Below, in pieces: positions 41,863 through 51,083 of a stretch of 64,000 nucleotides of DNA; position 1 is the stretch's first letter; the number at the start of each line of letters is the position of its first letter. The stretch covers positions 124,001 to 188,000 of the forward strand of contig JADKJP010000003.1 of the NCBI GenBank assembly GCA_016720935.1. The letters run 5' to 3'. This DNA is from Bacteroidota bacterium (GTDB lineage: Bacteria; Bacteroidota; Bacteroidia; AKYH767-A; 2013-40CM-41-45). The position numbers were made by a program, and so were the translations under genes. The notes below the pieces were generated by a model. It ran no database searches. It worked only from the letters and a program-made list of their open reading frames with translations, and was not told the DNA's origin.

Positions 41863-43214
41863 AGCGTATTTAAAATCACTTGTCCTGTCGGCGAAGATAC
41901 TAAGGATCCTTTATCGTAAACCTTGTTACCCCGGACATAGGTTAATTCAACCAACCCGCTGAGCATTTGTCCTTCATAAGGAGTGATCGGATGACGGAAT
42001 CGAATATTGCTGCGGGACACTTTTAGTTTTTTCTCAGGGCTCCAGACAACGATATCCGCGTCAGCGCCGGGTTCGAGACGGCCTTTGTTTTTAAGACCGA
42101 GAAAATCAGCCACATTTCTGCTCATCAGGTTAGAGATTTCCGAAATTCCTGTTTTATCACGCAATGCAACAGTCCAGATGATAGCCAATGTAAATTGTAA
42201 AGATGAAATTCCACCCCATGCTTCCTTCAGGTTTCCGCTTTCAATCTCCTTGATTTCAGGTGGAGCAGGGGAGTGATCTGATACAATGAAATCCAGTGTA
42301 CCGTCTTTTAGTGCTTGCCAGAGTTTTTCATTGTTTTCTTTTTCACGGATCGGGGGCGTGCATTTGAAACGTGTATCTCCATCCTTGATGGTTTCAGAAT
42401 CAAAGAAGAGGTAATGCGGACAGGTTTCTACAGTAAGTGGTAAATTGTTTGAACGTGCTTCCCTGATCTGCTCAATTGAATCTGAAGAAGATAAATGCAC
42501 AATGTGTACTCGTGCGCCGGTCTTCTTGCATAGGGCAATCAGTTCTTTGATCGCTTCGTTTTCCCAGGAGCGTGGTCTCGAGCCTAAAAAAGCCTGATAT
42601 GATTCCGGATCGTCTTCAAAAGCTTTTTGTCCTTTGTGTTTTGAATCCAGTTCAGCATGCGCAAGTAAAGGCAAATTATATTTTTTAAGAATCGGTGCCG
42701 CTTTTTCCAGATCTTTCAAGCTCGCATTCGGAAAATCATCAATACCGGAATGTGTCAGAAATGCTTTAAAGCCCAGCACTCCTGCTTTTATCAAGGGTTC
42801 GATTTCAGATACATCTCCTGAAACAATACCTCCCCAGAAGCCGCAATCCACAAACAGTTTTCCTTCCGCAGCGGCTAATTTTTCCTTGAGATTTTTTACT
42901 GTTGTTGTAACCGGAGTGGAATTTAAAGGCATGTCTACCAGAGTGGTAATTCCACCCGAAGCCGCGGCCCGTGTTGCTGTTTCGAATCCTTCCCAGTCGG
43001 TACGTCCCGGTTCATTGATGTGTACATGACAATCAATCAGTCCGGGCATGACAACCGAATCTTTTACATCGTCAAATATTTTGGCGGATTTGAGATCGCC
43101 TTTACCTTCTTTGATTTCAAGGATTTTTCCCTCGTGGATGTAAATGGTTGCATCTTTCAATTCTCCATCCAGAAGAACTCGTTTACTGTGTATGGCAAGA
43201 TCTGGGATCGACAT
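41859..43214 (-). CDS. allB: Allantoinase
   Basis: This 451-residue amidohydrolase of the cyclic-amidase group has the metal motif VMPGLIDCHVHINEPGRTDW (HxH about 60-62), the carbamylated Lys in GVLGFKAFLTHSGI (about 150), metal His in LLAHAELD and VHIVHLSSSD, and the catalytic Asp in VSDHSPAPPE (about 316). The EPGRTDWEGF element separates allantoinase from dihydropyrimidinase and dihydroorotase. It converts allantoin to allantoate. It is 75 bp downstream of puuD and overlaps alc, in an operon running xdhA-xdhB-puuD-allB-alc-uraD-uraH. Confidence 0.94.
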   Translation of the reverse strand: MSIPDLAIHSKRVLLDGELKDATIYIHEGKILEIKEGKGDLKSAKIFDDVKDSVVMPGLIDCHVHINEPGRTDWEGFETATRAAASGGITTLVDMPLNSTPVTTTVKNLKEKLAAAEGKLFVDCGFWGGIVSGDVSEIEPLIKAGVLGFKAFLTHSGIDDFPNASLKDLEKAAPILKKYNLPLLAHAELDSKHKGQKAFEDDPESYQAFLGSRPRSWENEAIKELIALCKKTGARVHIVHLSSSDSIEQIREARSNNLPLTVETCPHYLFFDSETIKDGDTRFKCTPPIREKENNEKLWQALKDGTLDFIVSDHSPAPPEIKEIESGNLKEAWGGISSLQFTLAIIWTVALRDKTGISEISNLMSRNVADFLGLKNKGRLEPGADADIVVWSPEKKLKVSRSNIRFRHPITPYEGQMLSGLVELTYVRGNKVYDKGSLVSSPTGQVILNTL

Positions 43215-43289
43215 TTTTTAAAATAAAATTCAGAATACAACCGGGAAAACCCCCGGTCCGTTCACAAGATAAGGTTATAAGCGGAATAA

Positions 43290-44609
43290 TCAGTTTTCAA
43301 TTTTCGCACCCTGGTCAATCCAAAGTCCGATGAGTTCACGTTCTTCTTCAGTGATGCCTGTTTTATTTGCCTGAGGCATTGTTTTCGTTTGTACTGCCCG
43401 AACAAGAATCCTTGCCGACATCTTCTGAATTTGCTCAGGAGTGTCAAACATCACACCTCCGGGAGCGACTTTTTGAACGTCATCAGTAGGATTAGCGGAA
43501 TGACAATTTTGACAACGTGCCTTAAAAATAGGCTGAACCTGACTGAAGGCGACAGGCGCTGAAGATTTTCGGGAAGAGGGTGTAGGTGCTGTTACTATAA
43601 CAAGGGCAATCAATGCGATCACGGCGAAAGGAATCATCCATGCAGCATGCTGACCTTTTTCATGCAGATTGATATAATGTCTAACGGCTACACTTGCGAG
43701 CGTGAGTCCTGCAAGTACCGCCCAATTAAATGCATTGCCAAACGTAGCAGGGAAGTGATTACTGATCATTACAAAGATGACCGGCAGTGTCATGTAATTG
43801 TTGTGCAGTGAACGAAGACCGGCGTATTTTCCAAGATTCGGATCGAGTGGTTGACCATGTTTCGCGGCTTTCACCATTGCTTTTTGTGCGGGGATGATCA
43901 CAAAAAAAACATTGCCCGCCATAATGGTTCCGATGAGAGCTCCAACATGGATAAAGGCTGCACGTCCGCTCAGAAAATGACTGAGAAAAAAGGAGATGAG
44001 GGTAATGATTAAAAACCCAATGATGGCGAATGTTTTCTTTTGCTGAATCAAAGGAGTACGGCAAAGAAAATCATACACGAGCCAGCCGAAAATCAGAGTG
44101 CCAATTCCAATCAGAATCGATGCGGCAGGAGAAATTTTTGCTACATCAGGATCTATCATGAATGTTTTGGCATTAAAATAATAGACCAAAGTCAGCAGAA
44201 TGATTCCGGTGAGCCAGGTGAAATAGGCTTCGTATTTGAACCAATGCAATTTCTTTGGCAACTCTCCCGGAGCAATCTTATATTTTTCTACATAATAAAA
44301 ACCGCCTCCATGAATGGCCCATAAATTCCCTGCCAGTTCATCTCGAAGATTTTCCGTCCGGTTTAAACTGTTCTCCAGAAAAATAAAATAGAATGAAGCT
44401 CCGATCCACGATATTCCCAGAATCACATGAGCCCATCGGAAAATCAGGTGGATCCAGTCCATCACATGTGCTCCGATTCCGTAATGATCCACCAGAAGAT
44501 AAATACCATAGGCAAGAAAAATGCATACGATACCCCAGGTAATTACTTTTCTGATCAGAGTAAGTTCCTGGATGCTTTCTTTTATTTCTTCAATATCGGA
44601 TTGATTCAT
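43290..44609 (-). CDS. puuD: Membrane-bound urate oxidase with C-terminal cytochrome c domain (PuuD type)
   Basis: This 439-residue protein has about eight transmembrane helices in residues 1-340, the DUF989/urate-hydroxylase region (HLIFRWAHVILGISWIGASF at about 55-74; RSLHNNYMTLPVIFVMISNHF at about 261-281, with many conserved His). A C-terminal c-type cytochrome domain has the heme site ARCQNCHSANPTDDV (about 372-386) and an axial-ligand candidate in MPQAN. PuuD oxidises urate to 5-hydroxyisourate and passes electrons to the respiratory chain, in contrast with soluble uricase that makes hydrogen peroxide. No soluble uricase is seen. A 199-bp palindromic element lies 60 bp upstream of the ATG. 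Confidence 0.93.
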   Translation of the reverse strand: MNQSDIEEIKESIQELTLIRKVITWGIVCIFLAYGIYLLVDHYGIGAHVMDWIHLIFRWAHVILGISWIGASFYFIFLENSLNRTENLRDELAGNLWAIHGGGFYYVEKYKIAPGELPKKLHWFKYEAYFTWLTGIILLTLVYYFNAKTFMIDPDVAKISPAASILIGIGTLIFGWLVYDFLCRTPLIQQKKTFAIIGFLIITLISFFLSHFLSGRAAFIHVGALIGTIMAGNVFFVIIPAQKAMVKAAKHGQPLDPNLGKYAGLRSLHNNYMTLPVIFVMISNHFPATFGNAFNWAVLAGLTLASVAVRHYINLHEKGQHAAWMIPFAVIALIALVIVTAPTPSSRKSSAPVAFSQVQPIFKARCQNCHSANPTDDVQKVAPGGVMFDTPEQIQKMSARILVRAVQTKTMPQANKTGITEEERELIGLWIDQGAKIEN

Positions 44610-44668
44610 AAGATAAATCGGGAAGCGAATATAAGATTTGAAAAGAAGTTTAGGCTTGTTTCAATTAA

Positions 44669-44867
44669 GGGCACTTCTAAAAACCTATTTTGGGTGATGT
44701 GCGCAGAGATTTTTTTGCAATACGAGACGTGAGGAAGGAGGATACTGGAACTAAGTATCAGACTGACGAACAACGAAGTATTGCAAAAAAAGATCAAGCA
44801 TTGAAAGTTCTTAATTGAAATAATGAATTATATTAACAGCACCCGAAAGAGGTTTTTAGAGGTGCCC
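44669..44867. mobile_element. MITE-like palindromic insertion between xdhB and puuD
   Basis: The left end 44669-44696 and right end 44840-44867 are 28-bp terminal inverted repeats matching at 25 of 28 positions, both beginning GGGCAC and containing TCTAAAAACCT. Inside, GCAATAC with its T-run (about 44710-44725) and GTATTGC with its A-run (about 44782-44797) form a second inverted pair, and GATACT/AGTATC a small central hairpin. It holds no transposase. The right end lies inside the xdhB coding sequence and supplies its last three codons and stop. No clear target duplication is seen. Confidence 0.75.
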
Positions 44868-47168
44868 TTTATTTCGAATCTCTTCAATGGAAAGAAGAAT
44901 GACTTCATTGGTAGCGGGCAGACTGAAAGCCGGTTCAAACTGATGATTGCCAACGGCTGAAATGGCATCTTTAATGGCAAGCCAGGAGCTGAAACAAAGC
45001 ATAAAGGGAGGTTCTGCAACCGCTTTGCTTTTGCGAATTGCATTCGGATTTGGAGCATTCTGCAACAGCTTCACTCTGAAATCTTCAGGAATATCCTGTA
45101 TGGAAGGAATTTTATAGGTATCAGGTGAATGGTTCAACTGATTTCCTTTCGCGTCCCATTTGATCTCTTCTGTCGTACACCAGCCAAGGCCCTGAATAAA
45201 CCCGCCTTCAACCTGACCAATATCTATTCCCGGGTTAATCGAATCGCCGACATCATGCAGAATGTCTGTACGTATATTTTTTACATAACCGGTCAGCGTA
45301 TCCACCATCACTTCACTCACAGCCATTCCAAAAGCGTAGTAATTAAATGGTTTTCCCCAGCCTCTTTGTTTGTCCCAACCGACATTTGGTGTGGCGTAAA
45401 ATCCTGTAGCGCTGAGACTCACCTGTTGCAAATTCGCCAGCAGCATCGCGTCAGCAAATTGCATTTTCCGCTCCGGATTTTTTGAATCAGAAATCAGGTT
45501 GTTTTGAATAATGATATTTTCTTCTCTGCTTGGATTTTGAGGATTGCTTTTACTGAATTCAGCCGACATCAGTTTCACAATGCGTGATCGAAGTTTGTCG
45601 ATGGCATTTTTTACAGCCATTCCGTTCAGGTCAGTCCCGGCAGAAGCTGCTGTAGCGGAGGTATTGGGGACTTTGGAGGTGTTTGTCGCATTCACCTTGA
45701 TACTGTCAAGGCTGACACCCAATTCCGCCGCCGCGATCTGAGCTATTTTGGTGTTGAGGCCCTGTCCCATTTCGGTTCCTCCGTGATTCACGAGGATAGT
45801 GCCGTCTTTGTAAATGTTCACCAAAGCCCCGGCCTGATTGAGGAATGTCGTGGTAAAAGAGATCCCGAATTTCACAGGCGTGAGCGCTAATCCTTTTTTA
45901 TAGAATTCATGGTTGGCATTAAACGCGTCCACTTCTTTTCTTCTTTTAAAATAATCGGAAGTGGAAATGAGCTGGTCATAGATCAGGAAAAGACGGTTGA
46001 GTTCAACTTCCTGACCATAATGAGTAATATTGTTTTTATCCGTGCCGTAAAAATTTATTCTTCTTACTTCTGCGGCATCAAGTTTCAGAAATCTTGCAAT
46101 ACGATCGATCACCGTTTCAATGCCTGCTACTCCCTGAGGTCCTCCGAAACCACGAAATGCGGTATTGGAAGGAAGATTTGTACGATAAGCTTTTCCAACC
46201 ACGGTCATGTTGGGAATGAAGTAAGCATTATCAGCATGCAACATGGCACGTTCGAGGATGGCGATACTTAGATCTGTGGCGCATCCACCGTCAGCGTTTT
46301 GTTCAAATTTCAAAGCGAGAATTCTTCCCTGAGCATCAAAACCAACTTCATAACGGATAAGATAAGGATGTCTTTTTCCCGTGATTTTCTGATCATCATC
46401 TCTGAAAAGCCGAATCTTAACCGGACGTTTGGTTGCATTGGCCAGCAAAGCGGTCCAGGCGGCGGTATGATTGGCTTGTGTTTCTTTTCCTCCGAAAGCG
46501 CCACCCATCCGGCGTGTTTCCACGACAACTTCGTTTTTATTCAGACCAAGAACTTCCGCTACAATGGCTTGTGTTTCGGATGGGTGCTGCGTGGATGAAT
46601 AAATATTCATTTCTAAACCTTCACCGGGAATGGCCAGACAGGACTGTGTTTCAAGGTACCAGTGTTCCTGGGCACCGGTACGGATTTCTCCTTTGAAGGT
46701 GTGCGGAGCTTTCGCGAGCGCGGCATCCGCGTCACCTCTTTGCATGGTTCGCGGCGGCGCGAGCAAAGTTCCTTTTTCAATGGCTGTATCCAGGTTGAGA
46801 ATCGGTTCCAGAACTTCGTATTCGATATGGATGAGTTGTGCAGCTTTTCGTGCGGTCTCTTCATCATCCGCGGCGATGAGCAGGATGGCTTGTCCTACAC
46901 AATTCACGGTCTGATCAGCCAGACAAGGTTCATCATGGATCACCGGGCCCATTTGATTCTGGCCGGGAATATCCTGAGCGCGAAGGATGGCGTGGACGCC
47001 TTTCAGGCCTTTCGCTTCAGTAATGTCAATGGATTTTATCCTTGCATGAGCATGAGGGCTATAGAGTACATGTCCGTGCAGCAATTGACTGTTCACCGGA
47101 ATATCGTCGATGTAAATCGATTTTCCGCTGACGTGTTTGATGGCGCTATCGTGGGGGATGTTGTTCAT
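44856..47168 (-). CDS. xdhB: Xanthine dehydrogenase molybdopterin subunit
   Basis: This 770-residue large subunit has the xanthine dehydrogenase order: HVSGKSIYIDDIPVNSQLLH at the N-terminus, molybdopterin-contact loops GGAFGGKETQANHTAAW (about 223-239), NTAFRGFGGPQGVAGIE (about 326-342) and GTEMGQGLNTKIAQIAA (about 455-471), and the catalytic Glu in AVAEPPFMLCFSSW (about 718). It oxidises hypoxanthine and xanthine to urate with XdhA. The C-terminal codons GGG CAC CTC and the TAA stop lie within the terminal repeat of the palindromic element. Length is normal, so function is probably kept. It begins 13 bp after the xdhA stop. Some pipelines swap the A and B letters. Confidence 0.95.
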   Translation of the reverse strand: MNNIPHDSAIKHVSGKSIYIDDIPVNSQLLHGHVLYSPHAHARIKSIDITEAKGLKGVHAILRAQDIPGQNQMGPVIHDEPCLADQTVNCVGQAILLIAADDEETARKAAQLIHIEYEVLEPILNLDTAIEKGTLLAPPRTMQRGDADAALAKAPHTFKGEIRTGAQEHWYLETQSCLAIPGEGLEMNIYSSTQHPSETQAIVAEVLGLNKNEVVVETRRMGGAFGGKETQANHTAAWTALLANATKRPVKIRLFRDDDQKITGKRHPYLIRYEVGFDAQGRILALKFEQNADGGCATDLSIAILERAMLHADNAYFIPNMTVVGKAYRTNLPSNTAFRGFGGPQGVAGIETVIDRIARFLKLDAAEVRRINFYGTDKNNITHYGQEVELNRLFLIYDQLISTSDYFKRRKEVDAFNANHEFYKKGLALTPVKFGISFTTTFLNQAGALVNIYKDGTILVNHGGTEMGQGLNTKIAQIAAAELGVSLDSIKVNATNTSKVPNTSATAASAGTDLNGMAVKNAIDKLRSRIVKLMSAEFSKSNPQNPSREENIIIQNNLISDSKNPERKMQFADAMLLANLQQVSLSATGFYATPNVGWDKQRGWGKPFNYYAFGMAVSEVMVDTLTGYVKNIRTDILHDVGDSINPGIDIGQVEGGFIQGLGWCTTEEIKWDAKGNQLNHSPDTYKIPSIQDIPEDFRVKLLQNAPNPNAIRKSKAVAEPPFMLCFSSWLAIKDAISAVGNHQFEPAFSLPATNEVILLSIEEIRNKGHL

Positions 47169-47181
47169 GAATTAATTTGCC

Positions 47182-48624
47182 TCAGTGTTTTTGGGTTTCA
47201 TCCCAGAATTTGAGCATCAGATTTTTTGCTGCCAGTCTCCGGAATTCTGCGCCTGATCGGGCATCCGAAAGGGGAGTGTATTCAGTATAGACCAACTCAC
47301 CGGCCTTTTCCGCGTTTTCTCTGGTCCATTTTTTACCCAAAAGAAACTCCTCTGCTCCGGCCGCTCTTTTTGTTTTTTCAGCCATGCCACCATAGGCTAG
47401 AATGGCTGAGGAAATATTTTCTCCGTTAAAAGTCAGATTGAATCCACTGCTTACTGTAGAGATGTCAAGGTCTTTTCGTTTGGATACTTTATAGGAAGAT
47501 ATTAATGAATTTATATTCATTTTAGGAATGATCACGGCTGCAATGATTTCATCCGGCATTCTCTGTGTTTTGCGGTAGCCGGTCACAAATTCGGACATCG
47601 GGATTTCGCGTTTGCCTTTCAGGTTTTGCAGCACGATTCTGGCTTCGAGCGCCATCAATACGGGGAGTGTATCTCCTATGGGAGAAGCGCTTCCCAGATT
47701 GCCACCGAAAGTCGCGAGAGAACGGATTTGTCGGGAACCGAATACCGCCAGCATTTTGTACAGCGGAGGGAAAATGGATTCGCTTTTCCTTTTTACTTCT
47801 TCCAGACTCATTCCGGAACCGAACGTAACTTCTTTCCCTTTTTCGGAGAAGCTTTTTAATTCAGTCACATGGGATAAATCGAGAATTTTTGAAAGCAGTT
47901 CGTGTTTTTTTGTCACACGCAATGCGATATCCGTAGCCCCCTGGAGAAGCAGTGCATCCGGGTGTTCAGACAACAATTGCAAAGCATCCGCGAGCTTTTG
48001 GGGCTGGAAGTATTTTTGTTCACCGGAGATGTGGTAAAGCGCACTTTGATCTTTTTGTATGGATGATAATTTCGCTATTACATCCTTTTCAGAGGCAGTG
48101 AAATGATCCACACCATTGTGCGCACAGGCTGAAGCGGCCGCTTCCACTATTGGTCGATAGCCGGTACAACGGCAAAGGTTTCCGGTAAGTGCATCACGGA
48201 TTTCCTCCGGTCCGGGCTGTTTGGATTCTTTGTAGAGCGCCAGCATGGACATGATAAATCCGGGTGTACAATAACCGCACTGGCTCCCGTTTTTCTGAAC
48301 CATTTCTTCCTGAACCGGATGAAGCTGTTCGCCGGTCTGCAGGTTTTCTACGGTTAGCAGTTGCTTTCCATGCAACATGGGCATGAAAACAAGACAGGAG
48401 TCGATAGCAGTATATTTTAACTTTTCATTCGCTCCCAATTCCGCGACCACTACGGTGCAGGCCCCGCAATCGCCTTCCGCGCAACCTTCCTTACTGCCTT
48501 TGTGTTCAGGTGAATTGCGGAGATAATTCAGCACAGTTGTGGTGGGTGAAACACCCTTTTCACCGAGCCTTATTTTTTGAATCTTTCCGTCCTGTACGAA
48601 TACAATTTCTGAGTTTTCCTTCAT
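47182..48624 (-). CDS. xdhA: Xanthine dehydrogenase iron-sulfur/FAD subunit
   Basis: This is a 480-residue fusion of the [2Fe-2S] and FAD modules. The start is the ATG at 48624 (MKENSEIVFVQDGKIQKIRL), directly at the ferredoxin fold; codons up to 48696 have no family support. The first cluster is GCAEGDCGACTVVVAELG (about 50-67). The second is GSQCGYCTPGFIMSML and GNLCRCTGYRPIVEAA (about 115-155). The FAD domain follows with LLQGATDIALRVTKKHELL (about 224-242) and FGGNLGSASPIGDTLPVLMA (about 309-328). Electrons go from molybdenum through the clusters to FAD and NAD. It heads the catabolic operon, divergent from a T9SS protein with a 229-bp gap that should hold the promoter; no clear operator was seen. 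Confidence 0.95.
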   Translation of the reverse strand: MKENSEIVFVQDGKIQKIRLGEKGVSPTTTVLNYLRNSPEHKGSKEGCAEGDCGACTVVVAELGANEKLKYTAIDSCLVFMPMLHGKQLLTVENLQTGEQLHPVQEEMVQKNGSQCGYCTPGFIMSMLALYKESKQPGPEEIRDALTGNLCRCTGYRPIVEAAASACAHNGVDHFTASEKDVIAKLSSIQKDQSALYHISGEQKYFQPQKLADALQLLSEHPDALLLQGATDIALRVTKKHELLSKILDLSHVTELKSFSEKGKEVTFGSGMSLEEVKRKSESIFPPLYKMLAVFGSRQIRSLATFGGNLGSASPIGDTLPVLMALEARIVLQNLKGKREIPMSEFVTGYRKTQRMPDEIIAAVIIPKMNINSLISSYKVSKRKDLDISTVSSGFNLTFNGENISSAILAYGGMAEKTKRAAGAEEFLLGKKWTRENAEKAGELVYTEYTPLSDARSGAEFRRLAAKNLMLKFWDETQKH

Positions 48625-48853
48625 AGTCTGGATTGCTTCAAATTTAAGGAAAGAATTGAGATGAGCCAGTATGATATAGTTGGATTTCAACACCAATCAT
48701 TGATAATTGAAGCCTCACCTATGATTAGAGAATATTCACCATTTCATGGAATAGTGTCTGAAATTTTTATATAAGTTTAAATGATTTTTATTCAGGCCAT
48801 CAATTCTTCAAAGCATTGATGTAGGGGTCGTTCATACAATTCAAGATTCTGAC

Positions 48854-51055
48854 ATGAAATTTTTCTATTCATTTCTTCTTTTACTAAGTATTAATGAACT
48901 GGCTTTCGCCCAATCCACCTGGATACAACGTACCTACTTTGAGTTATACAATCCCTACCAGAATCACGATTCATTAACAGGTATGAGAGAGATAGAAATC
49001 GGAGACGACGGAGCAATTTATGTATTGGCTTTTTGTAATCAGGACGCAGATGAAAGATTAATGAAATTTGAACCGGATAGTGGCACTTTACTATGGGAAA
49101 ATTTTGTTGGAGGACATGGAGGTATAACGGGTCATATGGTAAGTGCAGTTTCGTCAACTCGGGATTCCGGTTGTGTAATTACGAAGAATGATTGGGGCTT
49201 TGTAGGTTTCCCTCAGGTTTTTGGGAAAATTGAAAAATATTCCAGGAATGGATTCCTACAGTGGTCGCATGATTTCGATATCACAAATTCTACTGTTGCC
49301 TATACAAATGCAGCTGTTGATGTAGCGGAAAATTCTTATGGAAATATTTTTGCAATGGTAGGGGATGGATATATTGATACACTATTCGAATTTGATAAAA
49401 ACGGGAATATCATATTCCAGACTGGAAATGTCGTGGGTTATAATTTATTTAGAGTGAGTGATGGAGAATTGCTTGTATTTACACAACATCAGACAATAGA
49501 CCGAATTGATTCTACAGGTTTTATTTATTGGTCCCTGCCTTGTCAGGGTGTTTTAGGGGCTGATTCAACGATAGCCTATATTCTCACTCAATCCGGAATT
49601 CAAAAAGTTCAGCTTTCCACAGGACAAATTCTCTGGACAAAATCTTTTCCATTTGGATTGTCCTCTGTGGTGGTTTTAGCTGATGGTGGCTTCATCGGTT
49701 GCAGTGGAAAAATACCACGAGGTGTATTTGATATATCACCGGTTCCATATTATTTGCAAAATTCACAAATACCAGGTTCGATTTCCCGGGTTGATTCTTC
49801 AGGAAATATTATATGGACGAAACAATATGATTTTCCGAAGTATGGTTTGAGTTGTGTGAAAAGATTGAATTCAGGGAACATTGTAACCGGAGGAGCATTC
49901 ATGTTTACGAATTGCTTTTATAATTATCCAAGGGATTATTCCTCCTTTATAGCAACATTGGATTCTTCAGGGAATAGTGTTTTGGATTCAATTTCTTATA
50001 CGTGGCCGGGAGACGCGAACAATAATCAATATGTTAGTTTGGTGGACGACGTTTTGAATACCGGAATAGCACTTGGTTATTCCGGGCCACACAGAGATAC
50101 TTTGTTAACGCCTTTTACTTCCTTTCCTTTTACGGGTATTCATAGTGATTATGCGATTGACTGGGCTACTTCTTTTAATAATGCTGTTAATCATAAACAT
50201 GCGGATTTTAATGGGGATGGAAGAATAGATACAACTGATATGTTGATGTATGGAATTGATTATCCAATGCCTTGTACGATTCCAAATTGGAGAATGAAAA
50301 ATGATAAAAACCAATCAGCTTTCATTCCAGATTTGAAATTCAGCGCTCTTAGTAATTCTGTTCAAGCCGGGGATACTATCCGGTACTATATAATTCTGGG
50401 TTCCGGCTTAATTCCTGTTGATACTATTTATGGCCTGGCTTTTCATACGAATTACGCCTATGATTTTCAAGATTCAGAAACAAGTTTGGATTTTATCAAC
50501 GGGCACTTGGGTTCAGCCGGTTTGGATTTATTCACTAGTTTTCCTGCTCATGATCCATCTCAAACTAATTTGGCAGCTGTCTGGTGCAGAACAGATCGTC
50601 ACGATGTCTACAATGTGATCAATGATACATTGGGCATTCTTAAAATTTCAACGGATCCAACCTGGACTACCATAACGTCTTTGAATCTTCGAGTTGTTGA
50701 ATTAAAAGCTGTTAAATTTGATGAGAGCCTTGTTAATTTAAATGTAATCATTGATTCTGTTGTTGTTTTTCCGATTGGTTCAGGAATAGAATCGATGTTG
50801 ACTCAGAACACAAGGGTTTATCCCAATCCCGTTAATTCTAAACTAACTATCTCCGGCATTCCTTCTGAAATAAAATCCGATCAAATTGAATTGACGGATT
50901 TACTTGGAGTAAAAATGCCGGATGCAAAAATCAGGGTAATAAATTCTGATAACTCAATCTCTTTGGATTTATCAAATTACACCAATGGTATATACTTCAT
51001 AAAATTTACAGGTTACGAATCAGACTTTGTCAGGAAAATTATTGTTCAGCACTGA
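48854..51055 (+). CDS. Secreted T9SS protein with PQQ-like propeller and dockerin-like segment
   Basis: This 733-residue exported protein has the signal peptide MKFFYSFLLLLSINELAFAQ. Residues about 45-390 contain repeated blades of the type ARGGADGSILY/DSSGNIIWTKQYDF (e.g. GTLLWENFVGGHGG, NGFLQWSHDFDI, TGQILWTKSFPFG), like a PQQ/Kelch-type propeller. Residues about 440-462 read HADFNGDGRIDTTDMLMYGI, a dockerin-like EF-hand with DxNxDGxID. The C-terminus (about 655-733, VYPNPVNSKLTISG to FVRKIIVQH) is a type-A T9SS sorting domain. No catalytic site is recognised. Surface localisation is well supported; calcium binding is inferred. Confidence 0.84.
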   Translation: MKFFYSFLLLLSINELAFAQSTWIQRTYFELYNPYQNHDSLTGMREIEIGDDGAIYVLAFCNQDADERLMKFEPDSGTLLWENFVGGHGGITGHMVSAVSSTRDSGCVITKNDWGFVGFPQVFGKIEKYSRNGFLQWSHDFDITNSTVAYTNAAVDVAENSYGNIFAMVGDGYIDTLFEFDKNGNIIFQTGNVVGYNLFRVSDGELLVFTQHQTIDRIDSTGFIYWSLPCQGVLGADSTIAYILTQSGIQKVQLSTGQILWTKSFPFGLSSVVVLADGGFIGCSGKIPRGVFDISPVPYYLQNSQIPGSISRVDSSGNIIWTKQYDFPKYGLSCVKRLNSGNIVTGGAFMFTNCFYNYPRDYSSFIATLDSSGNSVLDSISYTWPGDANNNQYVSLVDDVLNTGIALGYSGPHRDTLLTPFTSFPFTGIHSDYAIDWATSFNNAVNHKHADFNGDGRIDTTDMLMYGIDYPMPCTIPNWRMKNDKNQSAFIPDLKFSALSNSVQAGDTIRYYIILGSGLIPVDTIYGLAFHTNYAYDFQDSETSLDFINGHLGSAGLDLFTSFPAHDPSQTNLAAVWCRTDRHDVYNVINDTLGILKISTDPTWTTITSLNLRVVELKAVKFDESLVNLNVIIDSVVVFPIGSGIESMLTQNTRVYPNPVNSKLTISGIPSEIKSDQIELTDLLGVKMPDAKIRVINSDNSISLDLSNYTNGIYFIKFTGYESDFVRKIIVQH

Positions 51056-51083
51056 CAAAAAGAAATATTCGTACCTTTAGTAA

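Noticed and set aside
44606..44797. 63-codon minus-strand frame inside the palindromic element
   Set aside because: It crosses the terminal repeat and the puuD upstream region; the composition follows the inverted repeat and it does not resemble a transposase.
46662..47213. 183-codon plus-strand frame across the xdhB/xdhA junction
   Set aside because: It is antisense to strongly conserved xanthine dehydrogenase sequence and has no signal or known domain.
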